From: Thermus caliditerrae
GTDB taxonomy: Bacteria > Deinococcota > Deinococci > Deinococcales > Thermaceae
Assembly: GCF_021462525.1 (NCBI RefSeq)
Contig: NZ_JAKEDT010000010.1
Span: forward strand, 1 to 64,000
Direction of reading: 5' to 3'
Length of the DNA: 64,000 nucleotides
A program made the position numbers and the translations under genes. Within the stretch, counting starts at the first letter, position 1, and every line of letters starts with the position of its first letter. Shown here piece after piece: positions 33,099 through 41,529 of the stretch. The notes beneath the pieces are model-generated. The model was not told where the DNA came from. It did no database searches and was given only the letters and a program-made list of their open reading frames with translations.

Positions 33099-34067
33099 AT
33101 GGAAATCGAGCGCCGACTGGTCCTCGAGGTGGTGCGGGTCACGGAGCAGGCCGCCTTGGCCGCCAGCCGCTATGCGGGCAAGGGAGACAAGGAGGCCGTG
33201 GACGAGGCGGGCACCGAGGCCATGCGCCAGGTGCTGAACGAGCTACCCATCAAGGGCACCGTGGTCATCGGCGAGGGGGAGATGGATGAGGCCCCCATGC
33301 TCTACATCGGGGAGGTGCTGGGCAAGGGAGGGGTGGAGGTGGACATCGCCGTGGACCCGGTGGAGGGCACCACCACCGCCGCCAAGGGCCTGCCCAACGC
33401 CGTCACCGTCATCGCCATTAGCGAGAAAGGAGGCCTCTTCCACGCCCCCGACATGTACATGGAAAAGCTCATCGTCCCCCCGCCCGCCGCTGGGCTTGTG
33501 GACCTCACCTGGCCCGTTTCTGCCAACCTCAAGGCCCTGGCCCTGGCCCTGCAACGCTCGGTGGAGGACCTGGTCATCGTGGTCCTGGACCGCCCCCGCC
33601 ACGAAAGGCTCATCCGGGAAATCCGGGAAGCGGGGGCTAGGGTTAAGCTCATCTCCGACGGGGACGTGATCGCCGCCTTGGCCGCCACCATCAGGGGCAC
33701 GGGGGTGCACGCGGTGATGGGGATTGGTGGAGCCCCCGAAGGCGTTTTGGCCGCCGCCGCCTTGAAGTGCCTGGGCGGGGAGATCCAGGCCCGCTTCACC
33801 CCGCAAAACGAGGAGGAACGAGCCCGGCTCAAGGCCATGGGAGGGGACGAAAACCGCATCTACCGCACGGAGGACCTGGCCCCCGGAAAGGAGATCGTCT
33901 TCGCCGCCACCGGCATCACCGACGGGGACATCCTCCAGGGTGTGCGCTTCTTCGGAGGCGGGGCCAGAACCCACTCGGTGGTCATGGGCCACGCCACCCG
34001 CATCGTGCGCTTCATCGACTCCATCCACCTCTTCGAAACCGGCGCCCGGGTCACCATCCGGGTGTAA
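33099..34067 (+). CDS. glpX: class II fructose-1,6-bisphosphatase
   Basis: This gluconeogenic phosphatase converts fructose-1,6-bisphosphate to fructose-6-phosphate. The metal-binding motif [14 protein letters not shown] and [12 protein letters not shown] match the GlpX family, as does [16 protein letters not shown] near residue 208. The 322-aa length is typical. It is the first of a glpX-nrdJ-DUF58 run with tight spacing (9 bases, then a 4-base overlap). Confidence 0.95.
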   Translation: MEIERRLVLEVVRVTEQAALAASRYAGKGDKEAVDEAGTEAMRQVLNELPIKGTVVIGEGEMDEAPMLYIGEVLGKGGVEVDIAVDPVEGTTTAAKGLPNAVTVIAISEKGGLFHAPDMYMEKLIVPPPAAGLVDLTWPVSANLKALALALQRSVEDLVIVVLDRPRHERLIREIREAGARVKLISDGDVIAALAATIRGTGVHAVMGIGGAPEGVLAAAALKCLGGEIQARFTPQNEEERARLKAMGGDENRIYRTEDLAPGKEIVFAATGITDGDILQGVRFFGGGARTHSVVMGHATRIVRFIDSIHLFETGARVTIRV

Positions 34068-34076
34068 GCTGAGGGC

Positions 34077-35840
34077 GTGCCCCAGCGCGCCTACAGCGAA
34101 GCCGAGGCCCTGAAGCTTGCCCTGGACTTCTTCGGGGGCGATGAGCTAAGGGCCTCGGTCTTCCTCGGGCGCTACGCCCTCCGCGACCGGGAGGGGAGGC
34201 TCCTCGAGGCCACCCCGGAGGAGATGGAACGGCGGCTGGTGCGGGAGGCCTCCCGGGTCATCAAAGGCGGTGCCCAAGAGCTTGCCTGGCTTTTCGCCGA
34301 CTTCCGCTTCGTCCCCGGGGGGCGCATCCTCTTCGGCCTGGGCAACTGGCGCAAAAGCACCCTCTTCAACTGCTACTTCCTCCCCATCCGAGAGGACTCG
34401 GTGCGGGGCATCACCCGCTTCCTGGACGAGGCCGCCCGCACCTTCGCCTACGGGGGCGGGGTGGGCACCAACGCCGATGTTCTCAGGCCTAAAGGGGCCA
34501 AGGTGGGGAATGCGGGCATGGAAAGCTCGGGAGCGGTCAGCTTCATGGAGCTTTTCTCCACCCTGGCCGGGGTCATGGGGGCGAGCGGTGGCCGGCGGGG
34601 AGCCCTCATGCTCACCTTCTCCGACACCCACCCCGACCTCCTGGACTTCCTTCAGGCCAAGACCGACCCGGGCAGGAGCCGCGTGCGCCACGCCAACCTC
34701 TCCCTAAGGGCCACGGACCGCTTCCTGGAAGCCGCCCTAGCCGATGAGCCCTGGACGCTTGCCTTCACCACGCCAAGGGAGCGGATCGCCCGCACCATCC
34801 GCGCCAAAGATGCCTGGGAGGCCTTGGTGGAAGCGGCCTGGGCTAGCGCCGAGCCCGGATTGCTCTTCTGGGACCGGGTCCGCACCTGGGCCACGGCCCA
34901 GTACGGGGGGATGGAGGTCCAGGGGGTCAACGTCTGCGGCGAGGTGCCCATGGAGCCCTATGGGGCTTGCAACCTGGGGAGCCTGAACCTGGCGGCCTTC
35001 GTGCAGGAGCCCTTTACGGAAAGGGCACGCCTGGACTGGGCGGGCCTCGAGGAGGCCACCCGTTTGGCCGTGCGCTTTTTGGATGCGGTGGTGGACCTGG
35101 GAAAGAACCGCCACCCCTTGAGAGCCCAACGGGAAGCTTCCTTAAGAAGCCGACGCGTTGGCCTTGGGATCATGGGCCTGGCGGACACCCTGACCATGCT
35201 GGGACTGCCCTATGGTGCGGAGGAAAGCTTAAAGTTTGCGGAAGAGGTCATGCGCCGCATCAAGGAAGCCGCCTACTGGGAAAGCACCCGCCTGGCCAGG
35301 AGGCGAGGCTCATTCCCCGCCTTTAACCCTAGGGAGCACCTCAAAAGCCCCTTCATCCAGGCCCTACCCGAAGAGCTCATCCGGGAGGTGGAACGGGGCC
35401 TAAGGAACGCCGCCCTCCTTTCCATCGCCCCCACGGGCTCCATCTCCATCCTGGCGGGGGTGACGAGCGGCATAGAGCCCATCTTCGCCCTCACCTACCT
35501 GCGCCACGCCGGGGGGCAGGTGTTCTTAGCGGAGCACCCCCTCCTTCGTCGCTACCGCAAGGAAAAAGGCGGGGAAATCCCCGACTGGCCCACGGCCCAC
35601 ACCGTGGATCCTTTCCAGAGGGTGCGCCTCCAGGCCGCCTTGCAACGCCATGTGGACCAGAGCATCTCCTCCACGGTGAACCTGCCCCGGGAGACCCCCA
35701 AAGAGGTGGTGGAGAGGCTTTTCCTCACCGCCTGGAAGGAGGGGTGCAAGGGGATCACCGTCTTCCGCGAGGGCAGCCGGGAGGAAGTCATCGAGCCCCT
35801 ACCCCCCGTGGGGGTCTGCACCTTCTGCCAGACGGCATGA
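34077..35840 (+). CDS. adenosylcobalamin-dependent (class II) ribonucleotide reductase
   Basis: It reduces ribonucleotides to deoxyribonucleotides through a cobalamin-generated thiyl radical. The active site is visible: FNCYFLPI with the first redox Cys, NVCGEVPM with the radical Cys and Glu, NLGSLNL with CN before it supplying the second redox Cys, and the phosphate loop APTGSISILAGVTSGIEP. The tail ends in CTFC, a re-reducing cysteine pair. No separate R2 subunit gene lies nearby, in line with class II. At 587 aa it is a compact form. GTG 34077 is the start. The stop overlaps the next ATG. Confidence 0.93.
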   Translation: MPQRAYSEAEALKLALDFFGGDELRASVFLGRYALRDREGRLLEATPEEMERRLVREASRVIKGGAQELAWLFADFRFVPGGRILFGLGNWRKSTLFNCYFLPIREDSVRGITRFLDEAARTFAYGGGVGTNADVLRPKGAKVGNAGMESSGAVSFMELFSTLAGVMGASGGRRGALMLTFSDTHPDLLDFLQAKTDPGRSRVRHANLSLRATDRFLEAALADEPWTLAFTTPRERIARTIRAKDAWEALVEAAWASAEPGLLFWDRVRTWATAQYGGMEVQGVNVCGEVPMEPYGACNLGSLNLAAFVQEPFTERARLDWAGLEEATRLAVRFLDAVVDLGKNRHPLRAQREASLRSRRVGLGIMGLADTLTMLGLPYGAEESLKFAEEVMRRIKEAAYWESTRLARRRGSFPAFNPREHLKSPFIQALPEELIREVERGLRNAALLSIAPTGSISILAGVTSGIEPIFALTYLRHAGGQVFLAEHPLLRRYRKEKGGEIPDWPTAHTVDPFQRVRLQAALQRHVDQSISSTVNLPRETPKEVVERLFLTAWKEGCKGITVFREGSREEVIEPLPPVGVCTFCQTA

Positions 35841-36511
35841 CCCGCTACCGCATCGCCAGCAAGCCCTACCTCCCCTACCCCGGGGAAAGGGTGGCCCGCC
35901 GGAAGGGGCTGGGCGGGGAGTTTTACGAGCTCCGCCCCTACGCCCCCGGGGACGAGGTGCGCAGGGTCCACTGGCGGGCCTACGCCAAGACGGGGAGGCT
36001 CTACACCCGGGTGGAAACCGCCCCCGAGAGAGCCCGCTTCCGCCTCTTTCTGGACGAAAGCGAAAGCATGCGCCTCCACAGGAAGCTCTCCTACGCGGAA
36101 GAGGTGGCGGGGCTCCTCCTCAAGATCGCTCGCCAGGAAGACCCCTTAGCCCGGCTCTTCCGGGGAAAGCCTGCGGAGATCCCCCCGGGACGGGGCACCC
36201 TGGTCCTCCTCACCGATGGCCTGGACCCCTTGCCCTGGGCCAGGATCCTCCCGAAGCGGGTGGTGCTGGTCCAGGTGTTGGCCCCCGTGGAACTGGCCCC
36301 ACCCCTAGAGGAGGTCCTCCTAAGGGACGTGGAAACCGGCGAAGCACTTCCCGCGGGGCCAGAGGAGGTGAGGGCCTACCGGGAGGCCTTGGGCGCCCAC
36401 CTTAAGGCCCTCCGCCTCCTGGCCCTCCTCCGCGGGCGGTACGCCCTTCTCCGGGTGGGGGACCCCCCACTTCCCGCCCTCCTACGGCAGGGGGTGCTGG
36501 AGCCCCTCTAA
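35837..36511 (+). CDS. DUF58 domain protein
   Basis: It contains the DUF58 signature GGEFYELRPYAPGDEVRRVHWRAYAKTGRLYTR followed by a VWA-like fold with LFLDESESM replacing the classical DxSxS metal site, and LVLLTDG later. Members usually occur with MoxR ATPases and act in assembly or stress pathways, but no MoxR gene lies in this window. There is no membrane helix, so this is a short soluble form (224 aa). It begins in the stop of the RNR gene (ATGA). Confidence 0.85.
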   Translation: MTRYRIASKPYLPYPGERVARRKGLGGEFYELRPYAPGDEVRRVHWRAYAKTGRLYTRVETAPERARFRLFLDESESMRLHRKLSYAEEVAGLLLKIARQEDPLARLFRGKPAEIPPGRGTLVLLTDGLDPLPWARILPKRVVLVQVLAPVELAPPLEEVLLRDVETGEALPAGPEEVRAYREALGAHLKALRLLALLRGRYALLRVGDPPLPALLRQGVLEPL

Positions 36512-36522
36512 TAAGAACTCCC

Positions 36523-36552
36523 CATGACCCCATCCGCTAGGATGGGGTCATG
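36523..36552. repeat. 13-bp inverted repeat before the decayed transposase
   Basis: CATGACCCCATCC and GGATGGGGTCATG pair around GCTA, and the second arm includes the transposase ATG. It may be the terminator of the upstream operon, or a terminal structure of the insertion sequence. The matching right end could not be found, consistent with decay. Confidence 0.5.
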
Positions 36553-37330
36553 CAACTGGCCAAACACCAACGCCGCCCTAGGCTGGAGCTGAAGAACCCT
36601 CCCCACCCCGACAACCTCCACGCCCTCTATCGGGACGCCCAAGACCCCGTGGAACGTGCCCGCTGGCATGCCCTATGGCTCCTCGCCACCGGCCACCCCA
36701 TCCCCGAGGTGGCCAAGACCCTGGGCTACTCCCAGCGCTGGGTCCGCACCAAGGTCCATCGCCCCAACCAAGGCGGCATGGAGGCCATGGCCGACCTGCG
36801 CCACCGCAACCGCGGTAAGCCCCCCTCCTCTTTGGGGCCCCAACCCCAAATGAACCTACCCACAGAGGTCCAAGAGGCCTTCCGCCAAGCCCTGTCGGCT
36901 CCCCATCCCCGGGATGGCCTCCTGGACCATCCGCAACGCGACGGAGTGGCTTTCTGAGAGGCTCGGGCGCCCCGTGGACCCCAGGAGGGCAACTGGTGGG
37001 GTTATGGATGAGCACCGCCTGGGCCTGAAGCCCATCCGCCGCCGGGTGTGGGCCCTGCGGGGCAAGACCCCTCTGGTCTGGGAGAGGCCCTCCTACCGGT
37101 GGCTTTACGTCTACGCCTTCGTGCGGCCCAGCACGGGGGAGAACAAGCACGGGCTCTTGCCCTTGGTGGACACCGAATCCTTTCCGGCCGTTCTGGAAGC
37201 TTTCGCCCGGGCCCGAGGGGCGGGAAGGGGAAGGTGGGGCGGGTGAAGGCGCGGTGTGCTTACCTCCAGACCCAGCACGCCCTTATCCGGAGCTACACGC
37301 TCTTCCGCTGGTGGGCAGGGGGATGTTGAG
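36550..37330 (+). pseudogene. decayed IS630-family transposase
   Basis: Pieces of one IS630/Tc1-like transposase are spread over three frames. 36550-36900 encodes the N-terminal HTH (LATGHPIPEVAKTLGYSQRWV). 36905-37246, in another frame, encodes WLSERLGRPVDPRR, then jumps directly to MDEHRLGLKPIRRRVWAL, so the segment between is deleted. 37245-37325, in a third frame, encodes a C-terminal-like remnant (ARCAYLQTQHALIRSYTLFRWW). The catalytic region after FARARGAG is missing, so the element cannot move. Confidence 0.8.
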
Positions 37331-37333
37331 GGA

Positions 37334-37445
37334 GGGCTTGAAAAGGAGTCCTTATGAGGAGATTGCGACTCCAGGCAGTAATTGAAGTGGTAGGTGGAAC
37401 CCACCTTTTGTTGCGCCAGTTTAGCCCCGTAAGGGAATGCGCGGT
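37334..37445. CRISPR. relic CRISPR repeat-spacer-repeat unlike the I-E arrays
   Basis: 37334-37369 ends in GAGGAGATTGCGAC and 37410-37445 begins GTTGC and contains AGCCCCGTAAGGG. Both resemble the 36-nt Thermus repeat that, from memory, starts GTTGCAAGGG and ends CCCCGTAAGGGGATTGCGAC. The 40 bases between are spacer-sized. The first copy keeps a hairpin by paired change (TCCT-TATG-AGGA in place of CCCC-GTAA-GGGG). It lies directly after the dead transposase. The 37446-37524 stretch that follows holds nothing I recognise. Confidence 0.5.
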
Positions 37446-37524
37446 TTCTTCCCCCACCGGGCCCCAAGGGGGGCCGCCAGGCGCCCGTGCGGGAGGAGCA
37501 CCGGGGGCTGGGGCTAGGTGGAAG

Positions 37525-37947
37525 CTACCGGGCCCGGGGTTCGGCCGCCTGGCGCTTTCCGCCCCGCACCTCCATGCGCATGAGGGAGTACGGGTATCTC
37601 ACCACCACCAGGCCCCTCTTCCTAAGCCAGTCCTCCAGCATGGTGGCTTCGAGGCCCCCCGTGGAGTGCACCAGATACACCCGGCCCAGAAGCCTTTCTG
37701 GGGGAACCTTCCGCATCTGGTCCAGGGCCGTTTCCTCCCCCAGGTGATAGTCCAGGCTCACCAGCTCCGCCTCCCCAAAGTCCTCCGGCACGCGGGGGGC
37801 AAAGCGTACCATGGAAACAGAGAAGCGCCGCCTAAGGAAGCTTTGCAAAACCGCATACCGCTCGGGGGTGTCGTCCACCACCAGCGCCACCCGTACCGCA
37901 AGCGCCCCATCCTGAAAGGGCTCGAGGCCAGGTAGCCAAAGCATCAC
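37525..37947 (-). CDS. receiver-like protein, cyclic-phosphate-processing receiver (cREC) type
   Basis: The fold is a CheY-like receiver: ALVVDDTPERYAVLQSF with the acidic pair, LVSLDYHLGEETALDQM with the central Asp, and YLVHSTGGLEATMLEDWLRKRG. The SLDxxLG and VHS pattern matches the cyclic-phosphate-processing receiver group rather than true response regulators. No histidine kinase is nearby. Its end codons overlap the start of the methyltransferase neighbour's stop region (4 bases), so the pair is co-translated. The first 15 residues may be non-native if a downstream GTG is used. Confidence 0.65.
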   Translation of the reverse strand: MMLWLPGLEPFQDGALAVRVALVVDDTPERYAVLQSFLRRRFSVSMVRFAPRVPEDFGEAELVSLDYHLGEETALDQMRKVPPERLLGRVYLVHSTGGLEATMLEDWLRKRGLVVVRYPYSLMRMEVRGGKRQAAEPRAR

Positions 37948-38897
37948 GCTTCCTCCTGACGCTCGGCCACAAACAGGTGCCAGTCCTCTCCCCCACCCCG
38001 GCTTACGGCCAGGTGGTAGGCCAGGGGACGAAGGCCGGGGATCTCCGCCAGGGCCCGCTCAAAGGGGGAGAGAAAGAAATCCCGCCCCCCTGCCCAATCC
38101 CCAGGGCTCAGGCACCGCCTGGGCCGCACCACCAGCGCCAGCCGTCCCCCTGGGCGCAGGGCGGGAAGGGAAAGCTCTAGGAGGCCCTGGAGGTAGCCGA
38201 TGTAGCCCCCGTACCGCTCCTCGGGGGGCTCCCGGTGCCCCTCCTCCCGCACCCAGGTGGCGAAGGTGGGAGGGTGCAAGACCAGGAGGGCCGCCTCCTC
38301 CCGAAAGCGCCTGGGCAGGTGACGGATGTCAGCTCGTTCCACCCGGGGCCCCTTGGGGGCGATGTCCCCACCCCAGGCCCTCCGGCCCAGGGCCAGGGCG
38401 GCCTCCACCACGGTGCCGTAGCCCGCCATGGGGTCCACCACCAGCTCCCCGGCGCGGGTGTGGAGCCGGACCAGGGCCCGGGCCACCGAGGGGGCCAGGC
38501 CCTCAGGCCGGGGATCCTCCGGGTAAAGCCACACGGGCCTTGCGGGGTCCAGCTCCCCGTCCTCCAGGGGCCAGGTGGCCAGGGCCTCGGGAGGAAGGCC
38601 CTGGAGGTCCTCGAGGCGGGCTTCTCCCCGCCTCAGGAGGCGGTGGAGACGGTGGGCGTGCCGAAGGGGTAGACCCCCCTTCAGGGCCTCCCGCAAGGCC
38701 TCGGGAAAAAAGGCCACGGGAAGGAGGTCGTGGCGCAAATATTTGGGCTTCAAGCCTAGCTCTCGGGCCAGGATAGAAAAGGCCTCCTTGGGTAGGGCCA
38801 AAAGCCCCTGGGCCACCGCCCTTTCCTCCTCCCCCAGTCCCATCGCCCTCCCCTTCTCCAAAACCCTCAGGTACGTTTCCCAAGCGCTCCTTCCCAT
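37944..38897 (-). CDS. HTH (ParB-like) - DNA methyltransferase fusion
   Basis: Residues about 30-100 (ALPKEAFSILARELGLKPKYL ... LPLRHAHRLHRLLRRGEA) resemble the ParB/KorB helix-turn-helix. Residues 140-310 form an AdoMet-dependent methyltransferase with motif I VVDPMAGYGTVVEAAL. The expected D/N/S-PP-Y/F catalytic motif reads LVLHPPTFATW, so the first residue is His. That could abolish amine methylation of DNA or point to another substrate. The gene leads a two-gene unit with the receiver-like gene, diverging from the unknown gene at 38974. Confidence 0.7.
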   Translation of the reverse strand: MGRSAWETYLRVLEKGRAMGLGEEERAVAQGLLALPKEAFSILARELGLKPKYLRHDLLPVAFFPEALREALKGGLPLRHAHRLHRLLRRGEARLEDLQGLPPEALATWPLEDGELDPARPVWLYPEDPRPEGLAPSVARALVRLHTRAGELVVDPMAGYGTVVEAALALGRRAWGGDIAPKGPRVERADIRHLPRRFREEAALLVLHPPTFATWVREEGHREPPEERYGGYIGYLQGLLELSLPALRPGGRLALVVRPRRCLSPGDWAGGRDFFLSPFERALAEIPGLRPLAYHLAVSRGGGEDWHLFVAERQEEA

Positions 38898-38922
38898 GCC
38901 CCCAGGGTAGCCCCCACAGGGC

Positions 38923-38937
38923 TTCCGTCCGACGGAA
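38923..38937. promoter_or_regulatory. 15-bp palindrome in the divergent gap, possible operator
   Basis: TTCCGTC-C-GACGGAA is a perfect inverted repeat between the divergent methyltransferase and unknown genes. A related half, CGGACGGAAAAA, recurs at 39524-39535 just before the VWA gene. Confidence 0.4.
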
Positions 38938-38973
38938 AAATGGCCCCGCCCATCCTAAAGCCTGGAGGTGCTA

Positions 38974-39588
38974 ATGGGCCGAAACTTCTACGAGCGGGTT
39001 CATCCCAAAAGCGGGCTCTGGTGGCGCTACCTGCGCACTTGCGGGGAATATGACGTATGGCGGCTGTGGGGCAGGCGGCAACGGGAAGAGGAGGGCCAGG
39101 AGCTGGCCTACCGCATCCTGGACCACTTCAGCGTCTTGGGGGGAAACGGCCGGGTGCGCAAGGCCGAGCGGCTCTACGCCGAGATGGTGCGCTCGGGGGA
39201 AGCGGACACCCGCTTCCTCAGGGACCGCCGGGGCAGGCTCTGGCTCCACCTGGCCACGGTGGCCGAAGGGAGACCGCCTTTGGTCTGCCGCCCCGATGCC
39301 TTCCTCCGGCGCCACACCGCCAGCATGATTTTCGCCATCCTTACCGACGGGGAGCGCTTTCTGGTCTACCCGGGAGGGCCGCCCATGGATGGGGGCTTCT
39401 GGGGCCGGGGAGGCGCCTCCTGCCCGCCCGTGCCGCCAGACCTGGACCCCTCCTATGAGCTTTCCGGGGAAGAGAAGGCGGTATGGTGGCAGCTTCTGGA
39501 ACTCCACCGGAAGCGCCTACGTCGGACGGAAAAAGGGGCCCCCCGTAAGCTGGCCCCGGAGGTGGAAGATGGAGCCGAAAACCCTTGA
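38974..39588 (+). CDS. hypothetical protein (204 aa)
   Basis: Start ATG 38974 has GGAGGT 4 bases upstream. The protein is rich in Trp, Arg and Tyr (GLWWRYLRTCGEYDVWRLWGRR) with a central LRDRRGRLWLHLATVAEG and a tail of charged residues. I recognise no domain. Its end overlaps the VWA gene by 20 bases, so the two probably work together. Confidence 0.6.
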   Translation: MGRNFYERVHPKSGLWWRYLRTCGEYDVWRLWGRRQREEEGQELAYRILDHFSVLGGNGRVRKAERLYAEMVRSGEADTRFLRDRRGRLWLHLATVAEGRPPLVCRPDAFLRRHTASMIFAILTDGERFLVYPGGPPMDGGFWGRGGASCPPVPPDLDPSYELSGEEKAVWWQLLELHRKRLRRTEKGAPRKLAPEVEDGAENP

Positions 39589-40699
39589 GCTGAAGCTTTC
39601 GCGGGCCCTGGTGGCGGGACACGATCTCCTGCGGGTGGAACTGCAGGCTGTCCGTGGCGCACCCTTGGCCCCGGAGGTGGCCTTGGTGTTGGACCGCTCC
39701 GGGAGCATGGCGGGGGGGAAGCTGGCGGAGGCCAAGGCGGCCGCCAGGCTTCTCCTTTCCGCCCTGCCCGAAACGGGGCGGCTGGCCCTGGTGGCCTACG
39801 ACCACGAGGTGGAAGTGGGCGGTTTCTCCCGGGAGGAAGCCCTGGGATTTCTCGAGGGCCTCGAGGCCCGCGGAAACACCGCCCTGCACGCGGGTTGGAA
39901 GATGGGGACGGAGCTTCTCCGAAACCCCTCCCGGCCCCGGTTTGTCCTCCTCCTCACCGACGGCCTGGCCAACGTGGGCCTCACCGATCCCGAGGCCCTG
40001 GTGCAAGAGGCGGCCAAGGCCGCGGAGGCCGGGGTTTACACCTTCACCCTGGGCTTTGGTGAGGGATACGACCGGGAACTGCTGGCAGGGATGGCCCTGG
40101 CCGGGGGCGGCACCCACCTCTACGCGGCCCAAGGGGAGTTACAAGAAGCCCTAGAAGGGGAGCTGGCCTTCCTTCGAGGCCCGGTCAACCTGGGGGCGCG
40201 CCTAGCCTTGGGAGAGCAGGTGCGCCATCTGGCCCCCTTCGCTCCTGGGGAGCGACGGGTGGTCCTCCTGCGGGTGGAAGGGGAAATGCCCCTGGAGGTA
40301 GAGGAGCGAACCCCCCACGGGAAGGTCTCTCGCCTCTTCCCCCTGCCGCCCAGGGCCCCCAAAGGTTCTCCGGATTGGCACCTGGTGGAGTTGGAGGAGC
40401 TTCTGGCCGCGGGGGCCAGGCTTCTGGCCGCTGAACCGCAGGACAAGGAGGAGGCCAAGGCCCTCCGCCAGCAGGCCCTAGACCTCAAGGAACTCCTCGA
40501 GGGCCACCCCCTGGCCCAAAACCCCCGGGCCCAGGGCCTGGTGGAGGCCCTGGAAGCCTTCGCCGGGACGCTGGCCCAACTTGCCCGGCGCTTTGACATC
40601 CACCTCTCTGACCGGGCCGCCCGCGAGGGGCGGGCCTACGCCACGCGCCTCTTCTCCGAGGAAAGAACCCTGGCCCAGCGCTACCGCAAGCGCTCATAG
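39569..40699 (+). CDS. VWA domain protein
   Basis: The von Willebrand A domain has an intact MIDAS metal site: D-x-S-x-S in LDRSGSMAGGK, the Thr in ARGNTALHAGW and the Asp in LLTDGLANVGL. It covers about residues 30-205. The remaining 170 residues form a beta-sandwich and a helical tail, as in YfbK-like or inter-alpha-inhibitor-like bacterial VWA proteins. There is no signal peptide. ATG 39569 lies within the preceding gene. A hairpin follows. Confidence 0.85.
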   Translation: MEPKTLELKLSRALVAGHDLLRVELQAVRGAPLAPEVALVLDRSGSMAGGKLAEAKAAARLLLSALPETGRLALVAYDHEVEVGGFSREEALGFLEGLEARGNTALHAGWKMGTELLRNPSRPRFVLLLTDGLANVGLTDPEALVQEAAKAAEAGVYTFTLGFGEGYDRELLAGMALAGGGTHLYAAQGELQEALEGELAFLRGPVNLGARLALGEQVRHLAPFAPGERRVVLLRVEGEMPLEVEERTPHGKVSRLFPLPPRAPKGSPDWHLVELEELLAAGARLLAAEPQDKEEAKALRQQALDLKELLEGHPLAQNPRAQGLVEALEAFAGTLAQLARRFDIHLSDRAAREGRAYATRLFSEERTLAQRYRKRS

Positions 40700-40706
40700 C
40701 GGGATG

Positions 40707-40757
40707 CCGCCCTGCTTTGGCAGGCGCTGCTCACTCTAGGCCGCAAGAGCAGGGCGG
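40707..40757. terminator. long-loop hairpin between the VWA gene and CRISPR array 1
   Basis: CCGCCCTGCT (40707-40716) and AGCAGGGCGG (40748-40757) pair perfectly around a 31-base loop. It lies between the convergent ends of the VWA gene and the minus-strand array transcript and could terminate both. Confidence 0.5.
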
Positions 40758-40780
40758 TGCCAAACCCCTCGTTTTGGCCT

Positions 40781-41114
40781 AGGCCCATCCCCACGTGCGT
40801 GGGGACTACTACGGGGAGATCCTCCGGGGGAGGGGCTACGGCGGTCCATCCCCACGTGCGTGGGGACTACGGCCACCCGGGCGGCGATGGCCTTTGAGGA
40901 TGCGGTCCATCCCCACGCGTGTGGGGACTACCGCACCGTCAGCACCCCCATGAGCAGGGTCCACGGTCCATCCCCACGCGTGTGGGGACTACCTCCGGTT
41001 CCAGCCGGGGATCCTGGGCGGCGCCGGTCCATCCCCACGCGTGTGGGGACTACCGCCCCCAGAGGGCGCCGACCATTTGCCAGAACGGTCCATCCCCACG
41101 CGTGTGGGGACTAC
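40781..41114 (-). CRISPR. type I-E CRISPR array 1 (6 repeats, 5 spacers)
   Basis: The 29-bp repeats start at 40781, 40842, 40903, 40964, 41025 and 41086, with 32-bp spacers throughout. Read on the minus strand, the repeat begins GTAGTCCCCACACGCG and ends GGGGATGGACCG, with a CCCCAC/GTGGGG stem. The two repeats farthest from the leader carry GCACG in the loop region instead of ACGCG, and the last one also has end changes. The leader is on the right, next to cas2, so array and cas operon are transcribed in the same direction. Confidence 0.97.
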
Positions 41115-41170
41115 ACATGACCAGGACGGCAAAAACCCCCGCTCACACCCCTCTAAGGGTCTGTAAAGAG
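41115..41170 (-). promoter_or_regulatory. leader of CRISPR array 1
   Basis: About 54 bases next to the first repeat are identical, apart from one base, to the leader of array 2 on the opposite strand. Conservation stops abruptly at the CTTTACAGACCC end, near the cas2 stop, which marks the functional leader as short. Confidence 0.8.
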
Positions 41171-41172
41171 AG

Positions 41173-41529
41173 CTATTCCAAGGTTTGGTTTTCAAAATCC
41201 CCGCGCACGGCTTTGGCTATACGCTTCAGCTTTTCCGCTTTGCGCAAAGCCTCGGCGGTGCGCACCGACACTAGCACTATACCATCGAAGTCCCGCAAGA
41301 CCCGGTCCTGGTAGCCGTGCAACCTCAGGGCGAAGCCTTGCTCGTTGTTGGTGCGCCAGGCCATGGCGCAACGCCCGTCCCCAGCCTTCTCCACAACCTT
41401 TTCCCAAAGGAGCTCCCGCACCACGGCGCTCACCCGGCCCACAAAGACCCCCGTGTCCAGCTCCAAGAGCCAGCGAGTCAGCTCACCCCTCAAGCTCTTC
41501 GGCACCTTCTCCAAGACCATCACCACCAT
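41173..41529 (-). CDS. cas2: CRISPR-associated endoribonuclease/integration factor Cas2e
   Basis: This is a subunit of the Cas1-Cas2 spacer integrase. The protein opens MVVMVLEKVPKSLRGELTRW, the Cas2e hallmark, and LLELDTGVFVGRVSAVVRELLW follows. It is 118 aa. Its 5' end overlaps cas1 by 47 bases. It is the last gene of the operon, with the array 1 leader starting right after its stop. Confidence 0.95.
   Translation of the reverse strand: MVVMVLEKVPKSLRGELTRWLLELDTGVFVGRVSAVVRELLWEKVVEKAGDGRCAMAWRTNNEQGFALRLHGYQDRVLRDFDGIVLVSVRTAEALRKAEKLKRIAKAVRGDFENQTLE

Noticed and set aside
34077-34110. Cobalamin riboswitch before the B12-dependent RNR
   Set aside because: Only 9 bases separate it from glpX and no B12-box sequence is present.
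40860-41314. Plus-strand frames translating VHPHACGDY and PSPRVWGL repeats
   Set aside because: These are translations of CRISPR repeats and spacers, not proteins.
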